Origin: Algoriphagus aquaeductus
Lineage (GTDB): Bacteria > Bacteroidota > Bacteroidia > Cytophagales > Cyclobacteriaceae
Direction of reading: 5' to 3'
Length of the DNA: 64,000 nucleotides
Assembly (NCBI RefSeq): GCF_003253485.1
Contig: NZ_QKTX01000007.1
Span: 62,001 to 126,000, forward strand
Of this stretch, positions 43,069 through 51,744 are shown piece by piece. How positions within the stretch are numbered: position 1 is the stretch's first letter; every line of letters begins with the position of its first letter. The position numbers were made by a program, and so were the translations under genes. The notes below the pieces were generated by a model. The model had not been told where the DNA came from and did not search any database. It saw nothing but the letters and a program-made list of their open reading frames with translations.

Positions 43069-44454
43069 ATGATTGATGGAGTAATTGATTTTATTGTTGA
43101 TTGTGCGGTAAAATTTGGTGCAAAACCAGACTTAGAATTTAATAAGCCTTACGTTTTTAGAAAAAATGTAGGAACAGATGCACTTAAGGATAATGGTGCT
43201 TTTTTTGGTTTTATTCATCCAGAAGAGGAAGGTTCCGGACCATTTCATGACTTTTCATTGACCATTTTTCCAAACGACCAAAACAAACCTTGGTTAGTAT
43301 GTCTAGGAATTGGTTCAAGTGGTTTCAAAAATGACTATGAACTCGCAACCTATCCTGGACTCAGAAGATTATTTTCAAAGCTGATCGACGAAAGAGGATT
43401 TTGTAAATCGGATTTCGCTGACATCGAGACAAGCTTGCCAAAATCAATAACTGGTATCCAGGATTTGCAGCATATAAAAAATACTATTAAAACTTACACA
43501 AAAGTATTACCAGCTTGCCAGATAGTTGATGACCCAGAAAGCGCAAAAGGAAAGCAAATAATTGCTGCCTTTGTAGCAGGTTATTCAAAGCTTAGAGATT
43601 GGCCTACTAATAATGACCATAGGAAAGCCGTTTCAGAGGCTTTAGAGTCATTTTTAAAAACAGAAACAACTGATGAATCTGAGGAATTGAAAAATCTTTT
43701 AAAAGAAAGAAAGTATATAGTTCTTCAAGGGCCTCCAGGAACTGGAAAAACAAGAACTGCAAAAAGTGTTGCGGACAAAATAGGAGCAAAAACATTCTTC
43801 ACTCAATTTCACGCAGAAACTAGTTTTTCCGATTTTATTTTTGGTATTCGACCTGACACAGAAAACGAAGAACTGAGATATAAAGAAAATTTAGGTAACT
43901 TCTCAGAGGCTTTAAAATATGCCGTTGACCATAAATATGAAAATGTCATTTTAATCATTGACGAAATAAACAGGGCTAATCTCTCCAATGTATTGGGACC
44001 TATTTTTTATCTATTTGAACATAAAATGGATATTTCTAATGTAGAAATTGAAATTGCTCCCAATTTTAAAATAAATAAACTGCCTGACAACTTTTCTGTA
44101 ATTGCCACAATGAACACAGCCGACAGGAGTTTGGCCGTTGTTGACTTTGCACTTAGAAGACGTTTTGCATGGTATACATTAAAACCTAAAGCAATTAATT
44201 CGAATCAGTTTTTTAAAGAAGACTTTAATCGAATTCAAGAAATATTTGATTGGTATGCCACAAGTACTGAATTAAATTTACAACCAGGACAAGGCTATTT
44301 CATTGCAAACACCGATAACGAAATGAAAAATCGTATTCGTTATGAAATATTACCTTTGATAAAAGAATATCTGCAAGAAGGGCTTTTGAGAAACGCCAAA
44401 GAAGAATTCAATAAATACTTTTATGATCGATTAAAAATATCAATTTTTGAATGA
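43069..44454 (+). CDS. mcrB: McrB-type AAA+ GTPase of a type IV restriction system
   Basis: 461 aa. Motor subunit of a modification-dependent restriction complex. AAA+ module ~205-461 with Walker A GPPGTGKT (221-228), Walker B LIIDE (296-300) running into INRAN, the McrB signature MNTADRS (348-354) and arginine-finger region ALRRRFAW. The N-terminal ~200 residues (target-recognition position) are not the E. coli McrB DUF3578 type as far as I can tell: they hold FGFIHPEEEGSGPFHDFSLTIFPND and WLVCLGIGSSGFKNDYELATYPGLRRLF. Four-base ATGA overlap with mcrC. AT-rich codon use relative to flanking genes suggests horizontal acquisition. Confidence 0.9.
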   Translation: MIDGVIDFIVDCAVKFGAKPDLEFNKPYVFRKNVGTDALKDNGAFFGFIHPEEEGSGPFHDFSLTIFPNDQNKPWLVCLGIGSSGFKNDYELATYPGLRRLFSKLIDERGFCKSDFADIETSLPKSITGIQDLQHIKNTIKTYTKVLPACQIVDDPESAKGKQIIAAFVAGYSKLRDWPTNNDHRKAVSEALESFLKTETTDESEELKNLLKERKYIVLQGPPGTGKTRTAKSVADKIGAKTFFTQFHAETSFSDFIFGIRPDTENEELRYKENLGNFSEALKYAVDHKYENVILIIDEINRANLSNVLGPIFYLFEHKMDISNVEIEIAPNFKINKLPDNFSVIATMNTADRSLAVVDFALRRRFAWYTLKPKAINSNQFFKEDFNRIQEIFDWYATSTELNLQPGQGYFIANTDNEMKNRIRYEILPLIKEYLQEGLLRNAKEEFNKYFYDRLKISIFE

Positions 44455-45821
44455 TTGAAATAAAAACAATAGATGTGTTTGAGGAAATACCTTGTCTAAC
44501 TGAAAAGTCAAGATTATTAAGTGGTTCTTTTTTACATAAAAAATGGTTTCCAAAAGCTGATAAAAGATATATCGGGCAATACCTCCAAAAGTTTATTGAT
44601 TATAATTCTGAGCAATTTAAGTTTCTTGGCGTACAACCTTATATTGTTGGTTCAGACCAAAGCACTGCATTAACATTTCGTTCTTCTGAGTTCATAGGCT
44701 CAATTCCTTTAAGAGCACCAGACACAGGAAAGCAAATCGGTGACTTTGTAGTTATACCCAGGTTTACAGGGTTTGACAGATTTGAGGACTATATTGAAAT
44801 TCTGAACTTGCTTGGAACTGAAATTAGTCCTCAGGTTATTGATAGTTTACCCTTAGCTTCTGGAAAAAATTTCAGACCTCCATTGTATTTAGAGGCTGTG
44901 AAATTCTTAGCCGCTCTTGAAAAACTTACAATGAGACCGTGGAGAAAGTTTGACAATATTGAAAAGGTATCAAGTCAGCCTACTGGTCAAATCAATTGGA
45001 CAAAATATATAAACAACGAATTCAAAGTTGAAAACAAGTTGAAATTTCCAGCAAGAACAAATGTATTGAGTGAATTTCATTCTGAATATTCGGAAATTAG
45101 ATTTGTTTTTGACATTTGTAAAAGTGAATTGCTTTCAGCCAATACACCGCAGAGAATTAAGAATATTTTGCGAACCAAATTGAGTTTTCTTGAAGAACTA
45201 TTATATCATCATAAACCAAAATCAACCAATAAAATCACGATCCGATTTTCCGACAGTCCAATTGTGAAAGCCTGCAAAGAGCAAGCTAATAGGGTTTTAA
45301 ACTTTAACCTTGTAGACAGCACTGCATGGCGTGTTGACTTTTCAGATGTATTCGAGAAGTTTATACAATACATATTTAAACAAGCTGCCAAAGAAATTGG
45401 TGGGAGACTGTATCCTAATTTCAAGTTTCATTCAAGGACTTCAAAACACTATTCATGGGAATTAAAGCATATTGAGCCTGACGCTATTTTTCAAAAGGAA
45501 AATCTATTGGTTTTTATTGATGCTAAGTATAAATCAAATCTTTATAATAAATTCGACAAAAGTGATTTGTTAAAAGAAGATCACAGACATGATCTACATC
45601 AAATTATGGCTTATTCTTCTTTTAGTAAATCCGAAAATAAAATTGGAATTCTATGTTACCCTTCTGAATGCTTAGAAATAAAAAGTATTTCATATAAAAA
45701 TGGGATTAATAGTGTTAATAATACCATTTTCATTTTAGGAGTACCGCTTAAAAAAGATTGTATTTCAGAAGTTAAACGGCTAATAATTAATGAAATAAAT
45801 AGCTTAGAGTTTATCAATTAA
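44451..45821 (+). CDS. mcrC: McrC-family nuclease subunit
   Basis: 456 aa. Nuclease partner of McrB. N-terminal two thirds is the McrC beta/helical scaffold that docks on the McrB ring (LYLEAVKFLAALEKLTMRPWRKFDNIEKVSSQPTGQINWTKYI). The C-terminal PD-(D/E)xK nuclease shows PD (343-344 in HIEPDAIF) and D357-A-K359 in VFIDAKYKS. Intact catalytic motif and full length suggest an active enzyme. Start fixed by the ATGA overlap with mcrB. It is the last gene of the AT-rich unit; a remnant of a KilA-N gene begins 27 bases after its stop. Confidence 0.9.
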   Translation: MIEIKTIDVFEEIPCLTEKSRLLSGSFLHKKWFPKADKRYIGQYLQKFIDYNSEQFKFLGVQPYIVGSDQSTALTFRSSEFIGSIPLRAPDTGKQIGDFVVIPRFTGFDRFEDYIEILNLLGTEISPQVIDSLPLASGKNFRPPLYLEAVKFLAALEKLTMRPWRKFDNIEKVSSQPTGQINWTKYINNEFKVENKLKFPARTNVLSEFHSEYSEIRFVFDICKSELLSANTPQRIKNILRTKLSFLEELLYHHKPKSTNKITIRFSDSPIVKACKEQANRVLNFNLVDSTAWRVDFSDVFEKFIQYIFKQAAKEIGGRLYPNFKFHSRTSKHYSWELKHIEPDAIFQKENLLVFIDAKYKSNLYNKFDKSDLLKEDHRHDLHQIMAYSSFSKSENKIGILCYPSECLEIKSISYKNGINSVNNTIFILGVPLKKDCISEVKRLIINEINSLEFIN

Positions 45822-45847
45822 AATTCAGTAAAGACTTTTTTGATTTT

Positions 45848-45925
45848 TCAATTTTTCAATTCCCCCAAACTCCTCCTATGCCTCACCAAAGAAGCCATTT
45901 GAGTGATCGCTAATGGGTTGAGGTG
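45848..45925 (-). pseudogene. 3' remnant of a KilA-N domain gene
   Basis: Translating the minus strand gives HLNPLAITQMASLVRHRRSL followed by GELKN and a stop. The intact copy at 47137 has HLNQLAITQMTSLVRRRNNL at the same place. Homology starts abruptly at 45925 and a stop lies just upstream at 45941. It is the end of a second KilA-N copy whose remaining part is gone. Confidence 0.8.
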
Positions 45926-46098
45926 GGGAAGGTGGTGTGGCTAAATTTGATCTTCCATTGCATTCGCCCCCCTTGGGGTTGTAGGGACTTATTAAATCAA
46001 TGGTGCGATAAACATAAGACTCATTTTGGATCTTCTGATTTAATTGGAAATGCTGCTAAATGTTGCTCAAATTCCTGATAAATTTTCGGAAAGAAAAT

Positions 46099-46165
46099 GA
46101 TCCTGAAAGGATCTTATGTTTCTAGAAAAAATCCCCCCTAATTCACCTCGACCCAGAAGGGGTCG
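46099..46165. repeat. palindromic hairpins downstream of the IS200-type transposase
   Basis: GATCC-tgaaa-GGATC (46099-46113) and CGACCC-agaag-GGGTCG (46149-46165). The second resembles CGACCC-ctttt-GGGTCG (46767-46783) on the other side of the transposase. Confidence 0.6.
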
Positions 46166-46180
46166 TACCTATACTGAATT

Positions 46181-46642
46181 CTATTCTATCCATTCAAACA
46201 GATAGTCATCTTTGAATTCAATCTCAAATTTTTTTAAAAAATCGAAGTATTCCTCTTTGAACGTTTTTTTTTGATGGTGGTCCTTTTGCTTTTGAATGTA
46301 GTTTATGACGGTATTCAAACTTGAATGCGAATAAGAGAAAGCGCCGTAGCCGTCCTGCCATTTAAACTTGGTTTTAGAAAAGCCCTTTGCATTTATCCAT
46401 TCGTTCGATGATTTTTTGATTTCCCTGACCAAATCCGATAGACAACAACTCGGTTTGATACCAATCAAAAAATGAATATGATCGGGCATTCCATTGATGG
46501 CAATTAACTTTTGCCCTTTATGGGTGATGATTCCTGTTATGTATTTGTATAATTCCTCTTCCCAAGTCAGGGAAATCAATGAGTTTCTGCCATGCACAGC
46601 AAAAACCACTTGGATATAGATTTGTGAAAAAGTACCTGTCAT
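46181..46642 (-). mobile_element. tnpA: IS200/IS605-type Y1 transposase (TnpA)
   Basis: 153 aa, full length for IS200 TnpA. Single-strand transposase of the HUH superfamily: metal-binding H55-x-H57 in GMPDHIHFLIG and nucleophile Y115 in VINYIQKQKDHHQK. No TnpB or other cargo. Flanked by GACCC/GGGTC hairpins on both sides, plausible recognition structures for this enzyme class. It sits exactly where the 5' part of a duplicated KilA-N copy is missing, between the smc and KilA-N fragments. Confidence 0.9.
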
Positions 46643-46766
46643 AGCTTTTCTTGGTTAGGTTAAAGATTCTTGTTAGAGCTTGTTTTTCAGCTCGATAAGA
46701 CTTTGTTATGAGCTTATTTAAGAACCTAATTTACTTTTTAATGTCATCTCTTACTAAAAAATCATT

Positions 46767-46834
46767 CGACCCCTTTTGGGTCGTGGTTCAACTAAAGATG
46801 ATATGTGCTATAAACATGAGACCCATTCTGGGTC
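46767..46834. repeat. palindromic hairpins upstream of the IS200-type transposase
   Basis: CGACCC-ctttt-GGGTCG (46767-46783) and GACCC-attct-GGGTC (46820-46834). With 46149-46165 they form a small family of ~15-17 bp hairpins around the transposase. The rest of 46643-46952 has no gene. Confidence 0.6.
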
Positions 46835-46952
46835 AAATTGAACTCTGAACCTCGAACCCAAATTTCAAATCTCGAACTTCAAATTTGCAAATTGTAGGAG
46901 ATTGCTTGGCCCTCGTGGCTCGTTTCCACCACGGCGGACAGGCGCAATCAGG

Positions 46953-47088
46953 TTACGCCAACTCCCTCAAATCCACCGGTACCACCCTCGAAACGCCTGC
47001 CTCAATCATCGTTACGCCATACATGATATCCGTGCTGGTCCTAGTGCGCTTGTTGTGCGCCACGATGATAAACTGGCTCTCGGAACTG
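46953..47088 (-). pseudogene. duplicated 3' fragment of smc
   Basis: Nearly identical to the last ~45 codons of smc at 48147-48282. It translates as SQFIIVAHNKRTRTSTDIMY then GVTMIEAGVSRVVPVDLREL plus A and a stop, with two substitutions relative to the real C-terminus. Homology ends at about 47088 and resumes in the 3' flank (GTAGGAGATTGCTT and GAACTCTGAACCT occur beside both copies). Confidence 0.88.
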
Positions 47089-47136
47089 GTTCGATTGCGC
47101 TTGTTGCATTGCTAAAATAAGGCTCATTTCCGATTT

Positions 47137-47967
47137 TCAACTTCTTAATTCAGTCAAATTATTTCGGCGTCTCACCAAAGAAGTCATTTGAGTGATCGCG
47201 AGTTGGTTGAGGTGGATTAAGCGATTGGGTTGGGAGAGGCCTTGATGAATCAGCAGGGCATATGTACTTTCCATGTTGGATAGGACCACGAGTTGTTCTA
47301 GGGTCGCATAGTCTCGGACGTTTCCGGATTTTTCGGGATTCTGATCTCTCCACTGTTTGGCTGTTTTTCCAAACAAGGCCATATTCAGTACATCGGCTTC
47401 ATTCGCATAGATGATAGCTGCTTGAGTTTTGGAGATTGCAGAAGGGATTAGATTTTCTTTGATCGCATCGGTATGGATATGATAGTTGACTTTGGCTAGG
47501 GTTCGTTGGAAGTTCCATTCCAGCTTTAGTCGGTTGTTTTCATCCTCTTTTAGACGCTGAAATTCTTTGATCAAATAAAGTTTGAACTCTATTGAAATCC
47601 ACGAGGCGAATTCAAGTGCGATATCCTTATGAGCAAATGTGCCGCCGTATCTGCCTTGTTTTGAGGTGATTCCAATTGCATTTGTGGATTCAATTCATCT
47701 TTTCGGAGTAAGAACAAAACTGTTTAATCCAGATTGTTTTCTAAACCCCTCGAATTCGAGGGGTTTAAAATCCGGATTGTACATCTGCTCCCATAGCCCC
47801 AATAATTCAATCGTGTTTCTGTTCCTCAACCAATTTTGAATTATGGTATCAGTATGAAGTGGATCTTTATGCCTCGCTAAATCCGTTAGAGAGATAAAAT
47901 CATCCTGATTGGTATTCAGGATTGTGATCTCCGTACCCTGAACCGATATTTTCTTTCCTTTTGCCAT
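47137..47967 (-). pseudogene. KilA-N domain gene interrupted by one in-frame TGA
   Basis: Would encode 276 aa: KilA-N domain (LTDLARHKD, IIQNWLRNRNTIELLGLWEQMYNPDFKPLEFEGFRK), then SFVLTPKR followed by a TGA at 47697-47695, then, in the same frame, IESTNAIGITSKQGRYGGTF, AHKDIALEFASWISIEFKLY and the rest of the family C-terminus. Relatives have Trp at this site (PxxWIE), so one TGG to TGA change explains the break. Such proteins are phage/MGE-derived DNA-binding proteins. It lies in a tandem-duplicated block directly downstream of smc. Confidence 0.8.
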
Positions 47968-48146
47968 AAAAGTGTATTTGGTTTAAAAAGTTGATTACGA
48001 ATTAAATATAAGGATTGAGCCTCAAGCCTAAAAGAAACAAAGATGCCAACTCGTAGAATGCTAAAGGCTAAACCACGAACAACGAACTCTGAACCTACTA
48101 CAGGTAGGAGATTGCTTCGTCGTCGTGCCTCCTCCTCGCAATGACG

Positions 48147-51100
48147 TTAGGCCAACTCCCTCAAATCCACCGGTACCACCCTCGACACGCCCGCTTCGAT
48201 CATCGTTACGCCATACATGATATCCGTGCTTGCCATGGTGCGTTTATTGTGCGTCACGATGATAAACTGGCTCTCGGAGCTGAACTTTTGGATGATCTGA
48301 TTGAACTTGTCGATGTTGGCATCGTCCAGCGGAGCATCCACCTCGTCGAAGATACAGAAAGGCGCAGGCTTCAGCAGGTAGATGGAGAAGAGTAGGGAAG
48401 TGGCCGTCAGGGTCTTTTCTCCACCGCTCAGCTGGTTGATGGTCAGGGGACGCTTGCCCTTGGGCTTGGCCATGATCTCGATCGGGGATTCCAAAGGATT
48501 CTCCGGATCGACCAAAGTCAGGTCGCAGTCGTCCTGCTCGGTAAAGAGGGAGCGGAAGACCTTCACAAAGTTTTCCTTGATCTTGCCAAAGGCATCCAAG
48601 AAGGTATCCTTAGCCACCTGATCGATCTCGGAAATGGTTGACAACAAAGATTCTTTAGCTTTGACCAAGTCTGCTTTCTGAGTAGTGATAAAGTCGTATC
48701 GGATCTTGATCTCATCGTAGGCTTCCATGGCCATCGGGTTGATCGGACCGATTTTTTCCAGTCTTTCCTTTTGCTTTCGCACCAAATCACGCAGCTCTTC
48801 TTCGGCAAAATCCGCGAATTCAGGATCCAGAACTGGATTTTCTTCCATCAACTGATCCAGATCCAGTTCGAATTCCACGCTCAGTCGTTCCTTCATTCCG
48901 CTCATCTTGAGCTTGATCTCGTTGATGGCGTTTTGGAGTTCGCTGAGCAGGTGGTCAAAGCTTTCCTTGGACTTTTGCAGGCTGCGGATGCGGGTATCGG
49001 TCTCATCGATCAGGCCACGTGCGCCGTAATAGTCTTTTTCTGCCTCGGTCACGCCCCGCTCGATACTTTCCTTTTCGGAGTAGAGTTCGATCAGTTCGTC
49101 GTCCTTGACCTCGTTGTTGTCCAAAAGGGTCTTGATTTCAGCATCCAGGTTGGCGAGTTCGGCTTGGGACTTTTCGATCCGCTCTTTGGAGCTTTCGAAA
49201 GCATTTTGCTTGAATTCGATCTCCTGCTCCAGACTGTTGACGCGGTTGACCTGTTGGATATAGGTAATGTTTTCCTGATTGAAGGTTTGGGACTTCTCTG
49301 CCAAGCGTTTGTTTTCGGCTTCCACTTCCTCCGTCAGTAGCGCCACCTGCTCCGCCAAACTGTCAAACTGCTCCTTTTCCTCCGCCAATCGGGGCTGAAT
49401 CTCGGTCAAGCTTTCTTCCAAGTTCGCAATGCGATCCAGGATATCTTCCCGCTTATTGGCATTCGAGCTGAGTAGCTCGGCAAGCTGTTCCTTTTTGGTA
49501 CGGATGGAGACATAGGCCGAATTGAGCTCGTTGATGGCCAATTGGCTTTCTTCAAGGGCTTTTTTGTAGCTGACTTCCTTGAGCTTGAGCAAGTCGCTGA
49601 GCTTCTGATCGAGGTTGGATCGTGTAGTGCTTACCTTTTTGCTCAGGTCTTTGATTTCCTTGTCAAGCTTCTCCAGGTTTTTGGCACGGCCGATTCGCTT
49701 TCCTTCGAAAAGGCCCACCGAACCACCCGAGATGGAAAACTTGCGCTTGGTGTATTTACCCGTTTCGGAGAGAAATACGCAATCCGGGTCGGTTGGAAAA
49801 TCCTTGTAATCCCCCTGTACGAGGTAGACATTGTCCAGGATAAAATTGATCAATCGGCTGTACTTGACATCAAACTCGATGATCTCCGTGGCCGCGATGG
49901 CATTGGCGAAAAGCTTGCTTTGGCTGGGCTTAAATCGCTCAAAATGCTCCAATACAAAGAAATTGGCCTTGCCTCTCGCCGCATCGCTGAGCAACTGAAT
50001 CGCTGCGATCGCCTGCACCTCGGTGTCCACCACATAGTAGTTCATGTAGCTTTCGAGGTAGTTTTCGATGGTCACCCGATACTTTTCATCGGTAGTGAGC
50101 AAGTCGGAGAGGAGGGGAATATCCTTGCCCCAAGAGTCGTTTTTCTTGAGAAATTTGATGGCTTCAGGGAAACCTTCGAGATTTTCAACCAGGGATTTGG
50201 TCAGATTGAATTCGTTGGTTTTGGAGTCGAGCTTGCGGGAAGAAGTGGTGAGCTCTTCACGGATCATTTCGATCACGCGGTTGGTTTCCTCGATCTTCTG
50301 ATCCTGATCTTCCTGCTTGGATTTCAGGGTCGCATAGGAAGATTGAGCGGCATCGAGTTGTTCTTTCAGCTCCGCCATTTTATCCTCAAACTCCACCAAA
50401 TTGGCTTCCTGCGAGCTGTCATCCGAAGAGGTACGTTCGAGTTCCTGCTTGAGGGTGCTGAGCTGGATTTGCTTGATTTCGACTTCCTTGTCGAGTTGGT
50501 AGACACGTTCTTTGAGACTTTCGAAGCGCAGCGCAACTTCTTTTTGGGTTTGCTGCTTTTCAGAAGTCACGAGCTTTTGGGCATCGTATTCCTCCCGGAG
50601 TTGGGAAACCACAAATTCTTTTTCACCCAGGATCTTTTCTGCCGACTCTTTTTCCTGCTGAAGAGAGCGGATGGAAAAGCCCGCCCGGTCGTTTGACTTG
50701 CGGTCATTATCGATCTGTTCGCGCAAAGCTTGAGAGCGATCCTCGAGAAACCGGAGTCGTTCGTTTTTGATTTTCTTCTCCGACTCAAAGGCTCGGATTT
50801 TATTGACATGCTCGTTGAGTGTCTTTTGGCGGGAGGAAAGGAGCTTTTCCTTGTGGATCAGATCGGCTTTAAGTTCGCTGAGTTGGGCCTCCAGGTCCGC
50901 GATTTGGGTTTGAACTTGGAGCTTACGGTCGGATTCCTGTGTGATTTTTGAATTGGCTTCAATCAGAGCCTGAGCGTATTGCTCGATGGATTTTTTGGCC
51001 AAGTTGATACTCGCCAAGCGATAGTCGGCTTTGATTTCAAAGTACTTGGCAGCCTGCTTGGCCTGTTTTTCCAGCGATTTGAGATTCTTATCAATCTCAA

Positions 51101-51686
51101 ACAGCAAGTCCTCAACCCTTGCCAAATCAGCATCGGTATCCTCAAGTTTGCGGAGTGTTTCTCTTTTACGGTTTTTAAACTTGGAGATCCCGGCCGCTTC
51201 TTCGAAAAGCTCGCGTCGGGAGTTGTTTTTGTCATTGAGCAACTCCTCAATCATCTTGAGTTCGATGATCGCATAGGAGTTGGAGGTGATTCCCGTGTCC
51301 ATGAAGAGGTTGGTGATGTCCTTCAGGCGGCAGGTGACTCCGTTGATTTGGTATTCGCTTTCCCCGGTGCGGTAGTAGCGACGGGTGATGGTGACGTGCG
51401 TGTATTCGGTAGGGAGGAGGTTTTTGGTGTTTTCAAAAGTCAAAGACACCTCCGCCATGTTAGTGGGCTTACGGTTTTTGGTGCCATTGAAGATGACGTT
51501 TTCCATCTTGTCGGAGCGTAGCATTCGGGATTTTTGCTCCCCGAGCACCCAACGGATGGCATCAACTACGTTGGATTTGCCACAGCCATTTGGACCCACG
51601 ACACCGGTGATACCTTTGTCGAAGTGGATGACCATTTTATCCCCAAAACTTTTGAATCCTTTGATTTCCAGTTTGCTAAGCAGCAT
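48147..51686 (-). CDS. smc: chromosome segregation protein SMC
   Basis: 1179 aa, full family length. ATPase head N-part with Walker A GPNGCGKSN (31-39), long coiled coil, hinge around 505-670 (GFPEAIKFL, DLLTTDEKYRVTIENYLESYMNYYVV), second coiled coil, and C-terminal head with signature LSGGEKTLTATSLLFSIYLL, Walker B FCIFDEVDAPLDDANIDKF. Condenses and organises chromosomes with ScpA/ScpB, which are not nearby. Its last ~45 codons are duplicated at 46953-47088, apparently by a tandem duplication that left the intact gene unharmed. Confidence 0.97.
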   Translation of the reverse strand: MLLSKLEIKGFKSFGDKMVIHFDKGITGVVGPNGCGKSNVVDAIRWVLGEQKSRMLRSDKMENVIFNGTKNRKPTNMAEVSLTFENTKNLLPTEYTHVTITRRYYRTGESEYQINGVTCRLKDITNLFMDTGITSNSYAIIELKMIEELLNDKNNSRRELFEEAAGISKFKNRKRETLRKLEDTDADLARVEDLLFEIDKNLKSLEKQAKQAAKYFEIKADYRLASINLAKKSIEQYAQALIEANSKITQESDRKLQVQTQIADLEAQLSELKADLIHKEKLLSSRQKTLNEHVNKIRAFESEKKIKNERLRFLEDRSQALREQIDNDRKSNDRAGFSIRSLQQEKESAEKILGEKEFVVSQLREEYDAQKLVTSEKQQTQKEVALRFESLKERVYQLDKEVEIKQIQLSTLKQELERTSSDDSSQEANLVEFEDKMAELKEQLDAAQSSYATLKSKQEDQDQKIEETNRVIEMIREELTTSSRKLDSKTNEFNLTKSLVENLEGFPEAIKFLKKNDSWGKDIPLLSDLLTTDEKYRVTIENYLESYMNYYVVDTEVQAIAAIQLLSDAARGKANFFVLEHFERFKPSQSKLFANAIAATEIIEFDVKYSRLINFILDNVYLVQGDYKDFPTDPDCVFLSETGKYTKRKFSISGGSVGLFEGKRIGRAKNLEKLDKEIKDLSKKVSTTRSNLDQKLSDLLKLKEVSYKKALEESQLAINELNSAYVSIRTKKEQLAELLSSNANKREDILDRIANLEESLTEIQPRLAEEKEQFDSLAEQVALLTEEVEAENKRLAEKSQTFNQENITYIQQVNRVNSLEQEIEFKQNAFESSKERIEKSQAELANLDAEIKTLLDNNEVKDDELIELYSEKESIERGVTEAEKDYYGARGLIDETDTRIRSLQKSKESFDHLLSELQNAINEIKLKMSGMKERLSVEFELDLDQLMEENPVLDPEFADFAEEELRDLVRKQKERLEKIGPINPMAMEAYDEIKIRYDFITTQKADLVKAKESLLSTISEIDQVAKDTFLDAFGKIKENFVKVFRSLFTEQDDCDLTLVDPENPLESPIEIMAKPKGKRPLTINQLSGGEKTLTATSLLFSIYLLKPAPFCIFDEVDAPLDDANIDKFNQIIQKFSSESQFIIVTHNKRTMASTDIMYGVTMIEAGVSRVVPVDLRELA

Positions 51687-51744
51687 GCTCTTTTTTCCTC
51701 GCGATTAAGCTTTCAAAATAGGGGGAAAGGATGGAATTGGCAAT

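Noticed and set aside
42757..45821. Complete type II restriction-modification system, because of the controller protein
   Set aside because: No methyltransferase gene is present and the two large proteins are McrB and McrC, so the system is modification-dependent.
46885..47115. Small plus-strand frames in the gap before the KilA-N gene
   Set aside because: They are antisense readings of the duplicated smc tail.
47137..47574. A separate 145-aa gene starting at the C-terminal half of the KilA-N protein
   Set aside because: The frame is continuous with the upstream KilA-N half except for one TGA, and its first codon is an internal TTG of the family sequence.
49542..50696. A 384-codon open frame on the plus strand inside smc
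   Set aside because: It is antisense to the coiled-coil part of smc; the protein is low-complexity Leu/Phe/Glu-rich and mirrors the Glu/Lys/Leu codons of smc. No family and no promoter.
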